Of a stretch of DNA of 64,000 nt, positions 27,869 through 37,653 are shown one piece after another; the stretch's first letter is position 1; each line of letters begins with the position of its first letter. The notes under the pieces were generated by a model. That model did not search any database. It had not been told where the DNA came from and worked only from the letters and a program-made list of their open reading frames with translations. The stretch is from Shewanella sp. SNU WT4 (GTDB lineage Bacteria > Pseudomonadota > Gammaproteobacteria > Enterobacterales > Shewanellaceae). Where the stretch lies: assembly GCF_006494715.1 (NCBI RefSeq), contig NZ_CP041151.1, forward strand, positions 2,728,001 to 2,792,000, given 5' to 3'. A program made the translations under genes and the position numbers.

Positions 27869-30800
27869 CTCCTTTTAAATTTTGATAAACACCCAACACT
27901 GGGTGACATTGCCATTGATCCCCGTTATCAGCATTTAATATTCTTAACGACAAATGCGTAAATTTTTCCAATACTGTACTCTCAACCATGCTTAGCCGTT
28001 CACTTAATAATCGTATTTCTTCTTTTAAATCAAAATTTCCCCAAACCCTATTACCAACCGCCATATTCATTTCTTCAGGTTGTTTGGCAAAATCATCGGT
28101 ATTTAAAAATTCTGCTGGTGATGACTTAGGTACTTTCTTTTGCCAAACGGGTTTGCCGCTTCGGTTAAAAGTTATTTTGTAGTCCGCTGTTGGTTCGGAT
28201 TTTCTAAAAGGCTGAATACGCTGAATTTCACCACACCAGGTCGCTTCATTTTTCCACCACTGGGCCGCACAATTTTGCTCATTTGCACTCCCTTCTAACC
28301 GCAAACTCTGTGAAAAATGCTCTAATTCATTGAATACCAGAAATTTGGGTTTATCGCCTGTTTGTTTAGGTTTTTCAAAATGTGGAGAGCTTGTCAGCGT
28401 TTTAATTCTGGAGATTGCTGTGACTTGTTTTAATTCAGTTTCGCAGTTCAATTCCAATAAATCCCGATGTGCATATAACAAGGGTTTAGCTTCAAAACCT
28501 GGTTTTTCGAAACAAGGAGATTTGCCTTTTAAACCCTTGTAGTTTTTTGACAATATATGAATGTTTTCAGTTGCTGGTATGCTTTGTCGATGTCTTTGCA
28601 CACGTCCTGCTAATTGAATAATTGAACGCATTGAACTTGGCTCGACGACTGCCCAATCATAGTCATGATCACGCCCTACCTCAGCAACCGCAGTTGCTAG
28701 CACAACAAAAATATGATTATTTTCGACTGATGTTTCGACTAACTCTTTAAAACCACTGTTATTTAGCCAATCGGCTTCGTCATGTCGTGTTAATGCCTTA
28801 TCAAGTTGCTTTTCTATTTTTGAACGCTGCAACAATGGAAATTGACTGTGATAGACACAGTAGTGGATAACATAATCACTTGGCGCATCTTGTGCAAATA
28901 ACCATTTTGCTATTGCAACCAATGGCGATATATTGGCCAAACGCACTAAGCCAATTGATACATTCTTGCTCTCAACCTTCACGGAATGTTGTTCATGTAG
29001 TGCGATAATGGATTGCCTGATTTGCTTTGCCATTAATTGACTTGGCAACAATTCTAGAATTGGTTGCATTGGAATGATTGCTGACTTGCGCAGCGGTTTT
29101 GTTTTAGTGGTAAGATTCTTTATACGTTTTTCAACAAATTTATTATGTGTTTCTTGATACGCTTTTACATCTGAAATGATTGCGGAACTTGGCTTATTAA
29201 ATTCATCAAACCAAGCACAGCAAATTTCCGTTGTTTCTCCTTGCTCGCCATTCACTTGTGTGTAATGTTTGCGACCAGCTTGATAAGCTGTAAAAAGTGA
29301 TTTTGCTAAGGCGGGTGAAATGGTGGCAGTAGATAATAACACTCTTGAGCCGAGCATACCTGCCCAATTAACTAACCTGCATAGCGCGGGCAAATCCTCT
29401 AAACCGAAGTCGTCAGGTTCATCTAGCACCAAATCCGAAGATAGCAACCGGAGCATTGGCGCAATTTGGCGACCACCGCGAACACCTTCGGTTGCTGGCA
29501 TTAAATAATCTATGGTACTAACCAATACAGGCGCCTGTATCAACTTTAACATTTTAGGGTCATGTTTAAGCCACTTGGCTAATACTCCAGTGTACTCTGG
29601 TAAATTTTCTTTAAGTGCAACTTCATCTTTTAACAAAGGTTCGGCAGAGCCGCTACCATAGCTTTCTTCAATACTCATTTCTGGTTGGCGAGATTGCTGG
29701 TGTAAATCTTTCACTACTTGAGAGCCGATTAACACTGCAAGTTCGTCTTTATTGAGTTTTAAATCCTTCTCTAAAGAGTCACCTGTCTGTAGGGTTAGTG
29801 TTCTTAAACCGAGCGCAATGCTAAACCTGCAATTCGTTTCTCCTGAGACACCATACATGATCCGAGCATTAGCACGTGTCTTCCCCTTACCTGTTGAGGC
29901 CATGCTAACACCAAAAAAACCATATTTTTTAGAGTCTTCATGCAATGATTTAGAAAGTTCATAAGCATCATCTTGCCAACCAAAACTATCTTTATATTCT
30001 TTCGGCACTTTTCTTGATAGCTCTTTATTTCTTATCAATGCAGGCAAATCATCACGTAGTTGAGGCAAAACTTTTGCAATTCGCTTAGCGTGATGTCCGA
30101 CGGCTATATTATGCTCGTCAAGCTTCTGTTTTCGGTACTTTTGTCCGTTTTCATCTTTATCTGTGTTGGCATATGCATGATAGTTACGATCTTGCCATTC
30201 TGGCGTTGTATCTTTGAGGGATGAATAATAATGATCGGCCAACATGAGTGAGAGTCTAGATAAGTGCATCGTAAAATGTTGGTTAAACCAACCTGTAAAA
30301 CAACGGTCTTCTTTTAATATTTCTTTAGCAACAATACTGACTTGTGTTTGCCATTGAGCACTTTTAAATGGTGTCCCATATGGAAAACTCCAATTTTCTT
30401 CGATGTTTGCTTTAGACCAATCAGTGTTTAAGCATTGAGGTGAATTCCAACAAGCTTCAAATAACTTTGATAACCATAATTGCGAATTTTCAAATACTGG
30501 CGGGTTATCCCCTCCTTTTGGGTACTGGGGTAACTTGTGATGTGAGACTATTAGCCATGCAACCAACTTTGCCAAAGGCGGTAGGTATTCAAAAGGATTC
30601 TTAGGGTTCTTAGCAATTCCATCTCTTAGCCCATTTAAATTTTCAAGTACAAATGACTCTGTACTATGATTAATGTCTGCTAGTCTAGCCAACCAAGCTT
30701 GGTCGCTATCCTCATTAACAAAGGCCTGAAAAATTCTTAATGACACCCATTCATGTCGATATGGCTCATAAGCTATTCCTTGACTACATGATATGAGCTT

Positions 30801-31196
30801 CTGTTGAAACAAAGCAATTGCTTTCCCTACATCATGAAAAAAGCCTGCCAATTGAGCCAACAACGCAATGACATTGGTATTTAAATAAAAATGTTGTTTT
30901 GGGTTCAAATCAGCAGAAGTACTATTCACTGGCACATATCCCTCACTATTAAATTTCTTATTGTTACCCACCACCCACAAAAACTGGCTGCGCGAACGGG
31001 AGCGGATCCAGTGGCAACTAACAGCAGTGCTGCGGCTGGCGGTTTGGCGAAGCATTTTTTTCACCGTGAGTAACCCTTCTTCGGTAATGAGGGTTTGCCA
31101 GGTGTTATCGCCAATCCGGTTGGCGAAAGCATCCAGTACACGGCGGGTTTTCTTGAGGGCGTTTTTCTCGCATTGACTCACAAAGGTGACCATCAT
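27849..31196 (-). CDS. cas3: Type I-F Cas2-Cas3 fusion nuclease-helicase
   Basis: 1115 residues. Residues 1-80 are the Cas2 domain, which docks Cas1. The HD nuclease follows with H121-D122 in FFHDVGKA. The superfamily 2 helicase shows Walker A ASTGKGKT (433-440), DEPD at 592-595, STATIS at 622-627 and the motif VI QLAGRVQRHRQ. This protein both degrades target DNA after Csy recruitment and joins Cas1 in spacer capture. It starts inside the cas1 stop (ATGA). The first 240 bp have cas1-like GC content and the remainder is clearly more AT-rich. Confidence 0.96.
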   Translation of the reverse strand: MMVTFVSQCEKNALKKTRRVLDAFANRIGDNTWQTLITEEGLLTVKKMLRQTASRSTAVSCHWIRSRSRSQFLWVVGNNKKFNSEGYVPVNSTSADLNPKQHFYLNTNVIALLAQLAGFFHDVGKAIALFQQKLISCSQGIAYEPYRHEWVSLRIFQAFVNEDSDQAWLARLADINHSTESFVLENLNGLRDGIAKNPKNPFEYLPPLAKLVAWLIVSHHKLPQYPKGGDNPPVFENSQLWLSKLFEACWNSPQCLNTDWSKANIEENWSFPYGTPFKSAQWQTQVSIVAKEILKEDRCFTGWFNQHFTMHLSRLSLMLADHYYSSLKDTTPEWQDRNYHAYANTDKDENGQKYRKQKLDEHNIAVGHHAKRIAKVLPQLRDDLPALIRNKELSRKVPKEYKDSFGWQDDAYELSKSLHEDSKKYGFFGVSMASTGKGKTRANARIMYGVSGETNCRFSIALGLRTLTLQTGDSLEKDLKLNKDELAVLIGSQVVKDLHQQSRQPEMSIEESYGSGSAEPLLKDEVALKENLPEYTGVLAKWLKHDPKMLKLIQAPVLVSTIDYLMPATEGVRGGRQIAPMLRLLSSDLVLDEPDDFGLEDLPALCRLVNWAGMLGSRVLLSTATISPALAKSLFTAYQAGRKHYTQVNGEQGETTEICCAWFDEFNKPSSAIISDVKAYQETHNKFVEKRIKNLTTKTKPLRKSAIIPMQPILELLPSQLMAKQIRQSIIALHEQHSVKVESKNVSIGLVRLANISPLVAIAKWLFAQDAPSDYVIHYCVYHSQFPLLQRSKIEKQLDKALTRHDEADWLNNSGFKELVETSVENNHIFVVLATAVAEVGRDHDYDWAVVEPSSMRSIIQLAGRVQRHRQSIPATENIHILSKNYKGLKGKSPCFEKPGFEAKPLLYAHRDLLELNCETELKQVTAISRIKTLTSSPHFEKPKQTGDKPKFLVFNELEHFSQSLRLEGSANEQNCAAQWWKNEATWCGEIQRIQPFRKSEPTADYKITFNRSGKPVWQKKVPKSSPAEFLNTDDFAKQPEEMNMAVGNRVWGNFDLKEEIRLLSERLSMVESTVLEKFTHLSLRILNADNGDQWQCHPVLGVYQNLKGDEYGVE

Positions 31197-32182
31197 AATT
31201 GGTGTGCCTCGCGCGCTTCATCCTCTTTGCCTTGCAGTGCGACGTGTTTCACTGTGTCGAACATATAATCGAGCGCTTTGTGTTCGATGAAGGCTTGCAG
31301 AATTTGTTGGCGAAACTCTTGTTCGCTGGCGTTCTCTTTGGCGCAAACAAAAGCCCACGGCAACACAATGGCATCTTTAATTAAGTCCGCGACATCAAAT
31401 ACCAAGGCACCACGGCGGGTTTTGCCATGCATGACGGCAAAGCCGTGCGGAATGCCAAGCACCCACAGGCAGCTTGCCGCAAGCCCATAGGCTAAATAGT
31501 TGCCGTGATTGAGAAAATCGTTGGCTTTGTCGGTGTATTTTTTATCCGGCTGATGCTGACGCGTAAAACCGTCTTTGCCAGTATTATGGGCAGCGTATTT
31601 GTACAGGGCTTTGGTGAGTTGCGCTTCAGTGAGGAGCAGATCGGCTGGTTTACTCGCGGCTTCAGTACGTTGGTGAAAGATATCAAGGGATTGCTTTATC
31701 ACTTCATCTTGCAGATTAAACTTCTCAAGCGCTAATTCTCGGTCAGAACGCCAAACTCGCTGCAAGTAATCAATCCGTGCGTTTTGAAATTGTTTGGCGG
31801 CGGCCAAGCGTTTTTCATCATCAAACCAGAATGACAGCCAGCCTTGTAAGTATTCCGTTGGGCGATATTCGCTCTGCGGCGTGAACCATTCCACCTCGCA
31901 AGCCGTGTGCAGTGGCGTACCGCCACCGCCACAAAATCCGACTAATACGCCAGCCTGTGAGAGCATGCGCATTGCAGCTTGAGTAATGGAGGTGCCGTTG
32001 CCGAGCATGAGTACGGTGGTGTTGGCAATCGGAATATTGAAGTAAAGATTCTCTTTGTCTGCTTCGGTCAAATAAAGCACGCGACCATCTTTTTGCATCA
32101 CGCGGCAATATTCGAGGTAGTAGATATTGGCTCGCTTTGAGTGCAATATAGCTTTTAAGTCCGAGGGTGAAAAATTATCCAT
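31193..32182 (-). CDS. cas1: Type I-F CRISPR integrase Cas1
   Basis: 329 residues, usual for I-F. Beta-rich N-terminal part (IYYLEYCRVMQKDGRVLYLT), the LGNGTSITQAAMRMLSQAGVLVGFCGGGG loop, then the helical catalytic domain with NDFLNHGNYLAYGLAASCLWVLG and the GFAVMHGKTRRGALVFDVADLIKD block that carries the metal-binding His and Asp. It makes the adaptation complex with the Cas2 part of Cas2-3. GC content (58% in one counted line) is far above csy1-csy3. The start ATG lies 136 bases after the WYL gene. Confidence 0.96.
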   Translation of the reverse strand: MDNFSPSDLKAILHSKRANIYYLEYCRVMQKDGRVLYLTEADKENLYFNIPIANTTVLMLGNGTSITQAAMRMLSQAGVLVGFCGGGGTPLHTACEVEWFTPQSEYRPTEYLQGWLSFWFDDEKRLAAAKQFQNARIDYLQRVWRSDRELALEKFNLQDEVIKQSLDIFHQRTEAASKPADLLLTEAQLTKALYKYAAHNTGKDGFTRQHQPDKKYTDKANDFLNHGNYLAYGLAASCLWVLGIPHGFAVMHGKTRRGALVFDVADLIKDAIVLPWAFVCAKENASEQEFRQQILQAFIEHKALDYMFDTVKHVALQGKEDEAREAHQL

Positions 32183-32317
32183 AATCAGTATTCTGCCGTT
32201 AATTTAGTCATGGCGCTGCTTGCCAATTTAGTGATAAAAAACTGACTAACAATCCTGTAAAAATCCTCAGGTAAAGTCACTTGACCTTCCCTGCCAATTG
32301 AAGGGCGTTGATGCAGA

Positions 32318-33151
32318 CTAATCATCAAAAAGCCAAGGTTTAATGTCAGCTCGGTTAACCAGTACCAATTGCTGAGCTTCAGGGGTGCCATCAAGATATT
32401 TAGGGTTAATTTGCAGATCTTGCAGCAGGTAGTTAGCCAACGCGGCACGCACAGGGATCACCAAACGGCCATGCTGCATTTGATAGTCATGGGCAATCAC
32501 CGCTTGCTGGGCGGAACTGAGTCGAGGATCAGGGCTAATGATTAATTCAATCATGGTATGCCACGCAATATCCGCGTCAATTCCGTGGGTAGATGCTTCT
32601 AGTAATTCAACTTCACCACGGCAGCGACTTAATACGAGATCGCGGTAATTTCTTGATTTTTCGCAATACCCTCTGACATGCCAGCGTAAGCCTGTTTTTA
32701 CAAAGGTGTGCGGATGAAAAATTCGGCCATCCCAATCAGGATTCGATAACGACACATAACCTACTTCCAACCTTAATTGATGTGCGATGGCATGAGTCAA
32801 TGCGGCAATGACTCTGGGGGAAACTTGCCGAGAGGGAATGGCTAAGACAAAAGTGCCAAGTTGAGTGGACGGCTGCGGGCTTACATTGAATTCTTTAGTG
32901 ACTAACCAATCTAAGTAGGTTGCTAACTCACAGTGGATCAGCTGAGGCTGGGCCTCTGAGGCAAAACAATAACCGAGTTGTTGCTTATGTAAACTGTCAG
33001 GAAAACGGTGCTGATACTCTTGAAAGTCTTGATAGGCTTGTTGACGAGTGATGCCAAATTGTCGCTGTAAATCGGTATTGCGGGCATAGCCCTGCCAATA
33101 GGCCAGCATTTCCATAAACATTAATCGGCGTTCTGCAGCGGTGATCTTCAT
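32318..33151 (-). CDS. WYL-domain transcriptional regulator next to cas1
   Basis: 277 residues from ATG 33151, chosen because AAGGAAGGGGG lies 10-20 bases upstream; a TTG 48 bases earlier is less likely. The N-terminal 60 residues look like a winged helix-turn-helix (NTDLQRQFGITRQQAYQDFQEY). The middle is a WYL domain (LRLEVGYVSLSNPDWDGRIFHPHTFVKTGLRWHVRGYCEKSRNYRDLVLSRC), followed by a WCX-like C-terminal extension. This architecture matches CapW/BrxR-type repressors that control phage-defence operons and respond to nucleic-acid or nucleotide ligands. It is the first gene in the direction of the cas operon, so control of cas expression is a reasonable inference, not shown. Confidence 0.88.
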   Translation of the reverse strand: MKITAAERRLMFMEMLAYWQGYARNTDLQRQFGITRQQAYQDFQEYQHRFPDSLHKQQLGYCFASEAQPQLIHCELATYLDWLVTKEFNVSPQPSTQLGTFVLAIPSRQVSPRVIAALTHAIAHQLRLEVGYVSLSNPDWDGRIFHPHTFVKTGLRWHVRGYCEKSRNYRDLVLSRCRGEVELLEASTHGIDADIAWHTMIELIISPDPRLSSAQQAVIAHDYQMQHGRLVIPVRAALANYLLQDLQINPKYLDGTPEAQQLVLVNRADIKPWLFDD

Positions 33152-33475
33152 TGTCAGCTTGCCCCCTTCCTTAAGAGCACATGCAGTCAGAAGCAACAAA
33201 AAATTTAACCCATCGCCATGATAGAAATTTGCTGTTGGACTGTTGTCAGTGACTGGTCATCAAGCTAGCCCAAAAAACGTACCGCGACAATCGCTCTCGC
33301 CAATCACGAGTTATTAAACAAGTATTCCGTGAAGTTGTTCACAATTAACCTCTGACTTTATTATGAAATGACCATTTCCCATGCCAGTGACTCATACCGC
33401 AAGAAAAGCGTAATAATAGGCTTAAGAGGAGTCAAAACCGCTCAAATCGCAACATTGCGGTCCTAGCGCCATGAT
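33152..33475. other. Intergenic region upstream of the WYL-cas locus
   Basis: 324 bp without a credible ORF. It must hold the promoter of the WYL gene and the 3' end of the yafJ transcript. I see no obvious inverted repeat long enough to name as the operator. Confidence 0.5.
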
Positions 33476-34348
33476 TCACAGGCTTTGATGGCCCACAGGG
33501 ATTGGCCGTTGACTGATACGTAAATCTTCACTGACAATCACGATATGATTACGCATGACCTTGTGCCATTGCTCACTGTCTTGGGTTAAGGGTTCGGAGC
33601 TGACGATCACGCAAGCTTCGCTGGTATCAGTACTGGGGCGTAATTGGATTTGCCCCTGATCGCTGACTAATTGGCCTTGGCCAATAAACAGTGACGCCGG
33701 TCGGGCGCTGGCCGATGTAGCAAAGCGAGTCACTAAGGTATTAACCCCATCAGTCACCGCAAAATTCAATAAGGCATTGTTATTGGCGCCGCAACTTGTG
33801 CGGATTTGCATGATTTTATCTATGGTCGCCACCATTGCCGCTTCAAGATCGCTTACCGTAGCTGCCGGGTTAAATTCTAATTTATCCATAAAGAGCGCAA
33901 AGGCGTATTCAGAGTCAGTGTTGCCCTTGATTAAGCTAAATGCCCTATCAGATAAGCTATTAAGCAAGGTGCGCCGAAAGCAATCAAACTGCTCTAAACA
34001 GCCGTTATGCATCCATAGATACTGCATATGTTGAAATGGATGACAGTTAGCTTGGCTGACCGGCATACCGCGGGATGCATCACGCACATGGGCAAAATAC
34101 TGTTTAGTGTGCAACTTGCTCGCAATCATAGCTAAGTTGCGATTACTCCAAGCGGGGTCAACATTCACAAAGGTGGCGGGAATGGGGTCATCATGCAGCG
34201 GATACCAGCCTAAACCAAAGCCATCAGCATTGGTGGGCACAGTGCGCTTTTGGGCGTATTTACTTTGGCTAACCAGTGAATTAGACGCTTCAAACACTAA
34301 GGGCGACATTACAGTCGCAGGACCTGAATAGGTTAAAAATCGGCACAT
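33476..34348 (-). CDS. yafJ: Class II glutamine amidotransferase (YafJ/EgtC-like)
   Basis: 290 residues starting MCRFLTYSGP. The start at 34348 is chosen so that Cys2 becomes the N-terminal nucleophile after Met removal; an upstream Met would block this. Ntn-hydrolase features follow: NADGFGLGWY, YFAHVRDASRGMPVSQANCHPF and the LWMHNGCLEQF oxyanion segment, then KGNTDSEYAFALFM. It should release ammonia from glutamine or cleave a gamma-glutamyl amide; the true substrate is unknown. It has no synthetase or ergothioneine gene beside it. Confidence 0.88.
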   Translation of the reverse strand: MCRFLTYSGPATVMSPLVFEASNSLVSQSKYAQKRTVPTNADGFGLGWYPLHDDPIPATFVNVDPAWSNRNLAMIASKLHTKQYFAHVRDASRGMPVSQANCHPFQHMQYLWMHNGCLEQFDCFRRTLLNSLSDRAFSLIKGNTDSEYAFALFMDKLEFNPAATVSDLEAAMVATIDKIMQIRTSCGANNNALLNFAVTDGVNTLVTRFATSASARPASLFIGQGQLVSDQGQIQLRPSTDTSEACVIVSSEPLTQDSEQWHKVMRNHIVIVSEDLRISQRPIPVGHQSL

Positions 34349-34480
34349 AGCGGCTATCCTCACATCCTTGTCATCTGTTAATTAAAGATGGATTTAGCAG
34401 GAAAATAAAGGGCCAGCATTCGAGCGGATTGACTAAGTGATGATAAGTGTGGATACAGAAAATTTCGTCAATGATTAATC

Positions 34481-34519
34481 AAAAAAATCCCTGATCTGAA
34501 GCAAAAATTCAGTCAGGGA
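34481..34519 (-). terminator. Intrinsic terminator of the porin gene
   Basis: On the minus strand the stem TCCCTGACTGAA / TTCAGATCAGGGA (one bulged base) is followed by T7. A second GCGCCTTC / GAAGGCGC hairpin (34590-34621) lies closer to the stop codon. Confidence 0.8.
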
Positions 34520-34629
34520 AAGGTTCAAGGATAAATGTGCAATCCATCCGAACTCAAGCAGCGCAAAGGTGGTCATACTGACGAGATTAGCGCCTTCCCC
34601 ACTCTTGGTAGTAGAAGGCGCGGCAGCAC

Positions 34630-35991
34630 TTAGAACCAAGTCTCTACTTGGGCGCCAAATATAAAGGCGTCATGTTGCTGGTCATTGTAGCCGCCGATAT
34701 TACCGACATTGTAATCCCCAGTGGCCTTAGCAAAGGTGGCAAACAAGCGGATTTCAGGGCGAGCTGACATCATAGACTTGAGCTTTAACGTTGGCGCTAT
34801 GGTAAAGGTGGCTAAACCACCTGAAGTGGATTGCACACCGTTAGAGAAATCACTCCAGTTGTAGCCAGCCTCAAACTGCATCGCAAAGTTTTCAGTCACG
34901 TAATATGCTGGACGCGCGCCAACGCTGTACCAAGTATTTTCATGGCCATCAAACAGTTGATCTTGCTTGTGCTGCGCTAATACGACGGTGTTTACTTCCC
35001 AATTTTCAAACTGAATGCGGCCATCAATCGAAGCACGATAATTTTGACCATCTTTGTTCGATAAATTGGTATCACCAATACGGCCTAACATTGCCGCCGA
35101 GGTGCCCTGTGCATATTGCACTGCATACTTAGTTTGGCCTTCGCCTAAACCAAAGAAACTTGGTTGGGTGTAATGGATCATGGCGCTCACGCCCGTTTCT
35201 GCAGCCGTGCTTTTATGTTTGGTGCCAAAAGTATCAGTCACTTGGAAAGTCACTGGCGTACTATTGGATTGCACACTTGCGGTCAACCACCAGTTACCTA
35301 TAGTGTATTCAGTACCCAAGGTCAGGATTTCAGGGCGCGCACCATCTTGATATTGAATGGTGGTTCCATCGCTCGTGGTATATTTTGTATCGTTATCGGC
35401 TTCATGGGCAACCACGAAGGCATCAAACTTACCCTCACCTAAATTCAAGCCGCGCACACCCACACCTGGTGAGCGGATTTCATATAACTTCAAATCTAAC
35501 ATATGAATATCGCGGCTGAAGTTAACGCGTCCGCCCCAAAAAATTGCTTCTGGCGCGAAATCCAAGTTGCCCATTTCGACATAGGCTTTTTCCATAAAGT
35601 TAGCTTCGCCCTGACCATCAAATGGCCAGCGACGTGCATCTCTATCTTCATACACATAACCAATATAGGCTCGAGCCCACGCGCCCGATTCGGACGTAAA
35701 GCCCTTGCTTAAATTCCATGCGGCATAATTACTTTCACTGCCACCTAAGCGATAAAAACCATCGGTGTGAGCCGCTTTAATTGGGGCATTACCTGCAGAC
35801 GAACCATTTTCATTAACCGCAAAACCAGCGCGCATATAACCATGGAATTGAATATCATCAGCCACTGTATTTAATTGTTGTTGTAAGGCGGCAATATCTG
35901 CTGCATTTTTTTCGATTTGATTTGCGCTGACACACGCAGAAGAAAATGCAAGACCAATGGCTATAGATAATAATGACAACTGCTTATTCAT
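34630..35991 (-). CDS. Outer-membrane carbohydrate porin (LamB-like)
   Basis: 453 residues: signal peptide cut after VSAN (about residue 24), a short coiled-coil (EKNAADIAALQQQLNTVADDI), then FHGYMRAGFAVNENG and alternating strands ending in an aromatic residue (VETWF), as in maltoporin-type trimers. GVRGLNLGEGKFDAFVV and GGRVNFSRDIHMLDLK are typical LamB-family segments. Its position beside uxuA and TRAP genes implies passage of hexuronates or their oligomers across the outer membrane (inference). Confidence 0.85.
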   Translation of the reverse strand: MNKQLSLLSIAIGLAFSSACVSANQIEKNAADIAALQQQLNTVADDIQFHGYMRAGFAVNENGSSAGNAPIKAAHTDGFYRLGGSESNYAAWNLSKGFTSESGAWARAYIGYVYEDRDARRWPFDGQGEANFMEKAYVEMGNLDFAPEAIFWGGRVNFSRDIHMLDLKLYEIRSPGVGVRGLNLGEGKFDAFVVAHEADNDTKYTTSDGTTIQYQDGARPEILTLGTEYTIGNWWLTASVQSNSTPVTFQVTDTFGTKHKSTAAETGVSAMIHYTQPSFFGLGEGQTKYAVQYAQGTSAAMLGRIGDTNLSNKDGQNYRASIDGRIQFENWEVNTVVLAQHKQDQLFDGHENTWYSVGARPAYYVTENFAMQFEAGYNWSDFSNGVQSTSGGLATFTIAPTLKLKSMMSARPEIRLFATFAKATGDYNVGNIGGYNDQQHDAFIFGAQVETWF

Positions 35992-36230
35992 GACACATCC
36001 TTTATGAAAACAATAAACACAACTGTTATGATTTTATTTAGTGCAACAATGGGGTTGCAATAGTATTTGTCGCCGCAAGATTTACCGAAATAAACATAGC
36101 ACCTGTTTTATTAAATTCAGCAAACAAACAGCATTAGACAAATTTGAGGTACGCTTTAAAACAACGCACAAGCATTAAATTATATAGATGCAATAATTGA
36201 TGATATAACAACTAACTATTAATAAACGTC

Positions 36231-36267
36231 AAAAGAAAAGGCTGCATTAGTTACCTAAGCAGCCTTT
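36231..36267 (-). terminator. Intrinsic terminator of uxuA
   Basis: Perfect nine-bp arms AAAGGCTGC / GCAGCCTTT with a 13-base loop. On the minus strand a TTTTCTTTT tract follows. Just after the uxuA stop. The rest of 36000-36230 is AT-rich, without a gene, and holds the porin promoter. Confidence 0.75.
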
Positions 36268-36274
36268 ATCACAA

Positions 36275-37456
36275 TTAAGCAAATAACGCGCGTTTAATAC
36301 CTAACTCTAAACCGCGAACTTCTGCTAAACCTTTTAAGCGGCCAATACAAGAATAACCTGGATTAGTTTGCTTCTTTAAGTCATCAATCATTTGATGACC
36401 ATGATCTGGGCGCATTGGAATAAGACGGTTATCACCGGCCGCTTGACGGCGCGCTTCTTCTCGTACAATTTCCAGCACTACCTTGTACATATCTACATCA
36501 CCGTCCAAATGCGCCGCTTCATGGAATGTTTTTGGATTAGCTTCACGCTTAGTTGAACGCAAATGCGTAAAGTAAATACGTGGGCCGTATTGCTTAATCA
36601 TATTGACTAAATCATTGTCACCACGCACACCGTAAGAACCAGTACACATGGTAATGCCGTTCATCGCTGATGGCACAGCAGTGGTTAGCCACTCTAAATC
36701 TTCAATTGTTGATACAATTCTTGGCAAACCTAAAATTGGGCGCGGTGGATCGTCAGGGTGCACCGCCATACGCAGGCCGTATTGCTCACAAATAGGCATT
36801 AATTCATTTAAGAAATAAGCCATATTGTGGCGTAAACAGTCTTTATCTATGGCTTGATAACGGTCAAGCTGAGCTTGAAATTCTATTAAGGTGTAACCTT
36901 CTTCAGCGCCTGGCAGACCTGCGATAATAGTCGCTGTTAAGCGCACAATTTGCTCTGGGGTCATGGCATCAAAATAAGATTTCGCTTCCGCTTTTTCGGC
37001 GTCGCTATAATCATCACCAGCGTTAGGACGCTTTAGTATATGCAACTCAAAAGCGGCAAAAGCAATTTGATCAAAGCGCAGCGCCCGTGAGCCATCTGGT
37101 AACACATAGGCTAAATCGGTGCGAGTCCAATCCAGCACGGGCATAAAGTTATAACACACAGTATCTATGCCACACTTAGCTAAATTGATCAGAGTCTGCT
37201 TATAGTTATCAATCCATAATTGATAATTACCGCTGTGGGTTTTAATTTCTTCATGGACAGGGACACTTTCAACCACAGACCAAGTTAAGCCTTTCGCTTC
37301 AATGATTGCCTTACGCGCTAATATTTCTTCTACCGGCCAAACTTCGCCATTGGCAATATGATGTAGTGCATTAACAATACCGGTTGCGCCCGCTTGTTTA
37401 ATATCATCTAAAGAAACTGGATCTTTCGGTCCATACCAACGCCATGTTTGTTCCAT
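36275..37456 (-). CDS. uxuA: Mannonate dehydratase
   Basis: 393 residues, family length. Dehydrates D-mannonate to 2-keto-3-deoxygluconate. Family segments: [28 protein letters not shown] at the start, [27 protein letters not shown], and the metal-binding [18 protein letters not shown] and MRPDHGHQ (His, Cys and Asp ligands). It sits between the porin and the regulator. An AT-rich upstream region separates it from the FadR-type gene, so it probably has its own promoter. Confidence 0.96.
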   Translation of the reverse strand: MEQTWRWYGPKDPVSLDDIKQAGATGIVNALHHIANGEVWPVEEILARKAIIEAKGLTWSVVESVPVHEEIKTHSGNYQLWIDNYKQTLINLAKCGIDTVCYNFMPVLDWTRTDLAYVLPDGSRALRFDQIAFAAFELHILKRPNAGDDYSDAEKAEAKSYFDAMTPEQIVRLTATIIAGLPGAEEGYTLIEFQAQLDRYQAIDKDCLRHNMAYFLNELMPICEQYGLRMAVHPDDPPRPILGLPRIVSTIEDLEWLTTAVPSAMNGITMCTGSYGVRGDNDLVNMIKQYGPRIYFTHLRSTKREANPKTFHEAAHLDGDVDMYKVVLEIVREEARRQAAGDNRLIPMRPDHGHQMIDDLKKQTNPGYSCIGRLKGLAEVRGLELGIKRALFA

Positions 37457-37653
37457 GATTATTTCCTACCATTATATTTACGATATAAAATTAATAATAT
37501 GTGCGAATTTTATTTATCAACAACCAATAAGTCACCCGCTGGATAGTTCATTGCAGAAAGACTTAATCACTGAGAAAATTGCATTTAAATAATTTGATAG
37601 CAGTGGCCAATTATCTGTGGCCACTGTTAATTATTACTAGTTACTTTTCATTG

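Noticed and set aside
32185..32448. 87-codon ORF between the WYL gene and cas1
   Set aside because: Overlaps the WYL gene in another frame, has no ribosome site or family resemblance, and its last part runs through the probable cas promoter region.
33152..33475. Right-hand attachment site of a tRNA-Pro-integrated island
   Set aside because: No copy of the tRNA-Pro 3' end was noticed here by eye and there is no integrase, so an island claim is not supported.
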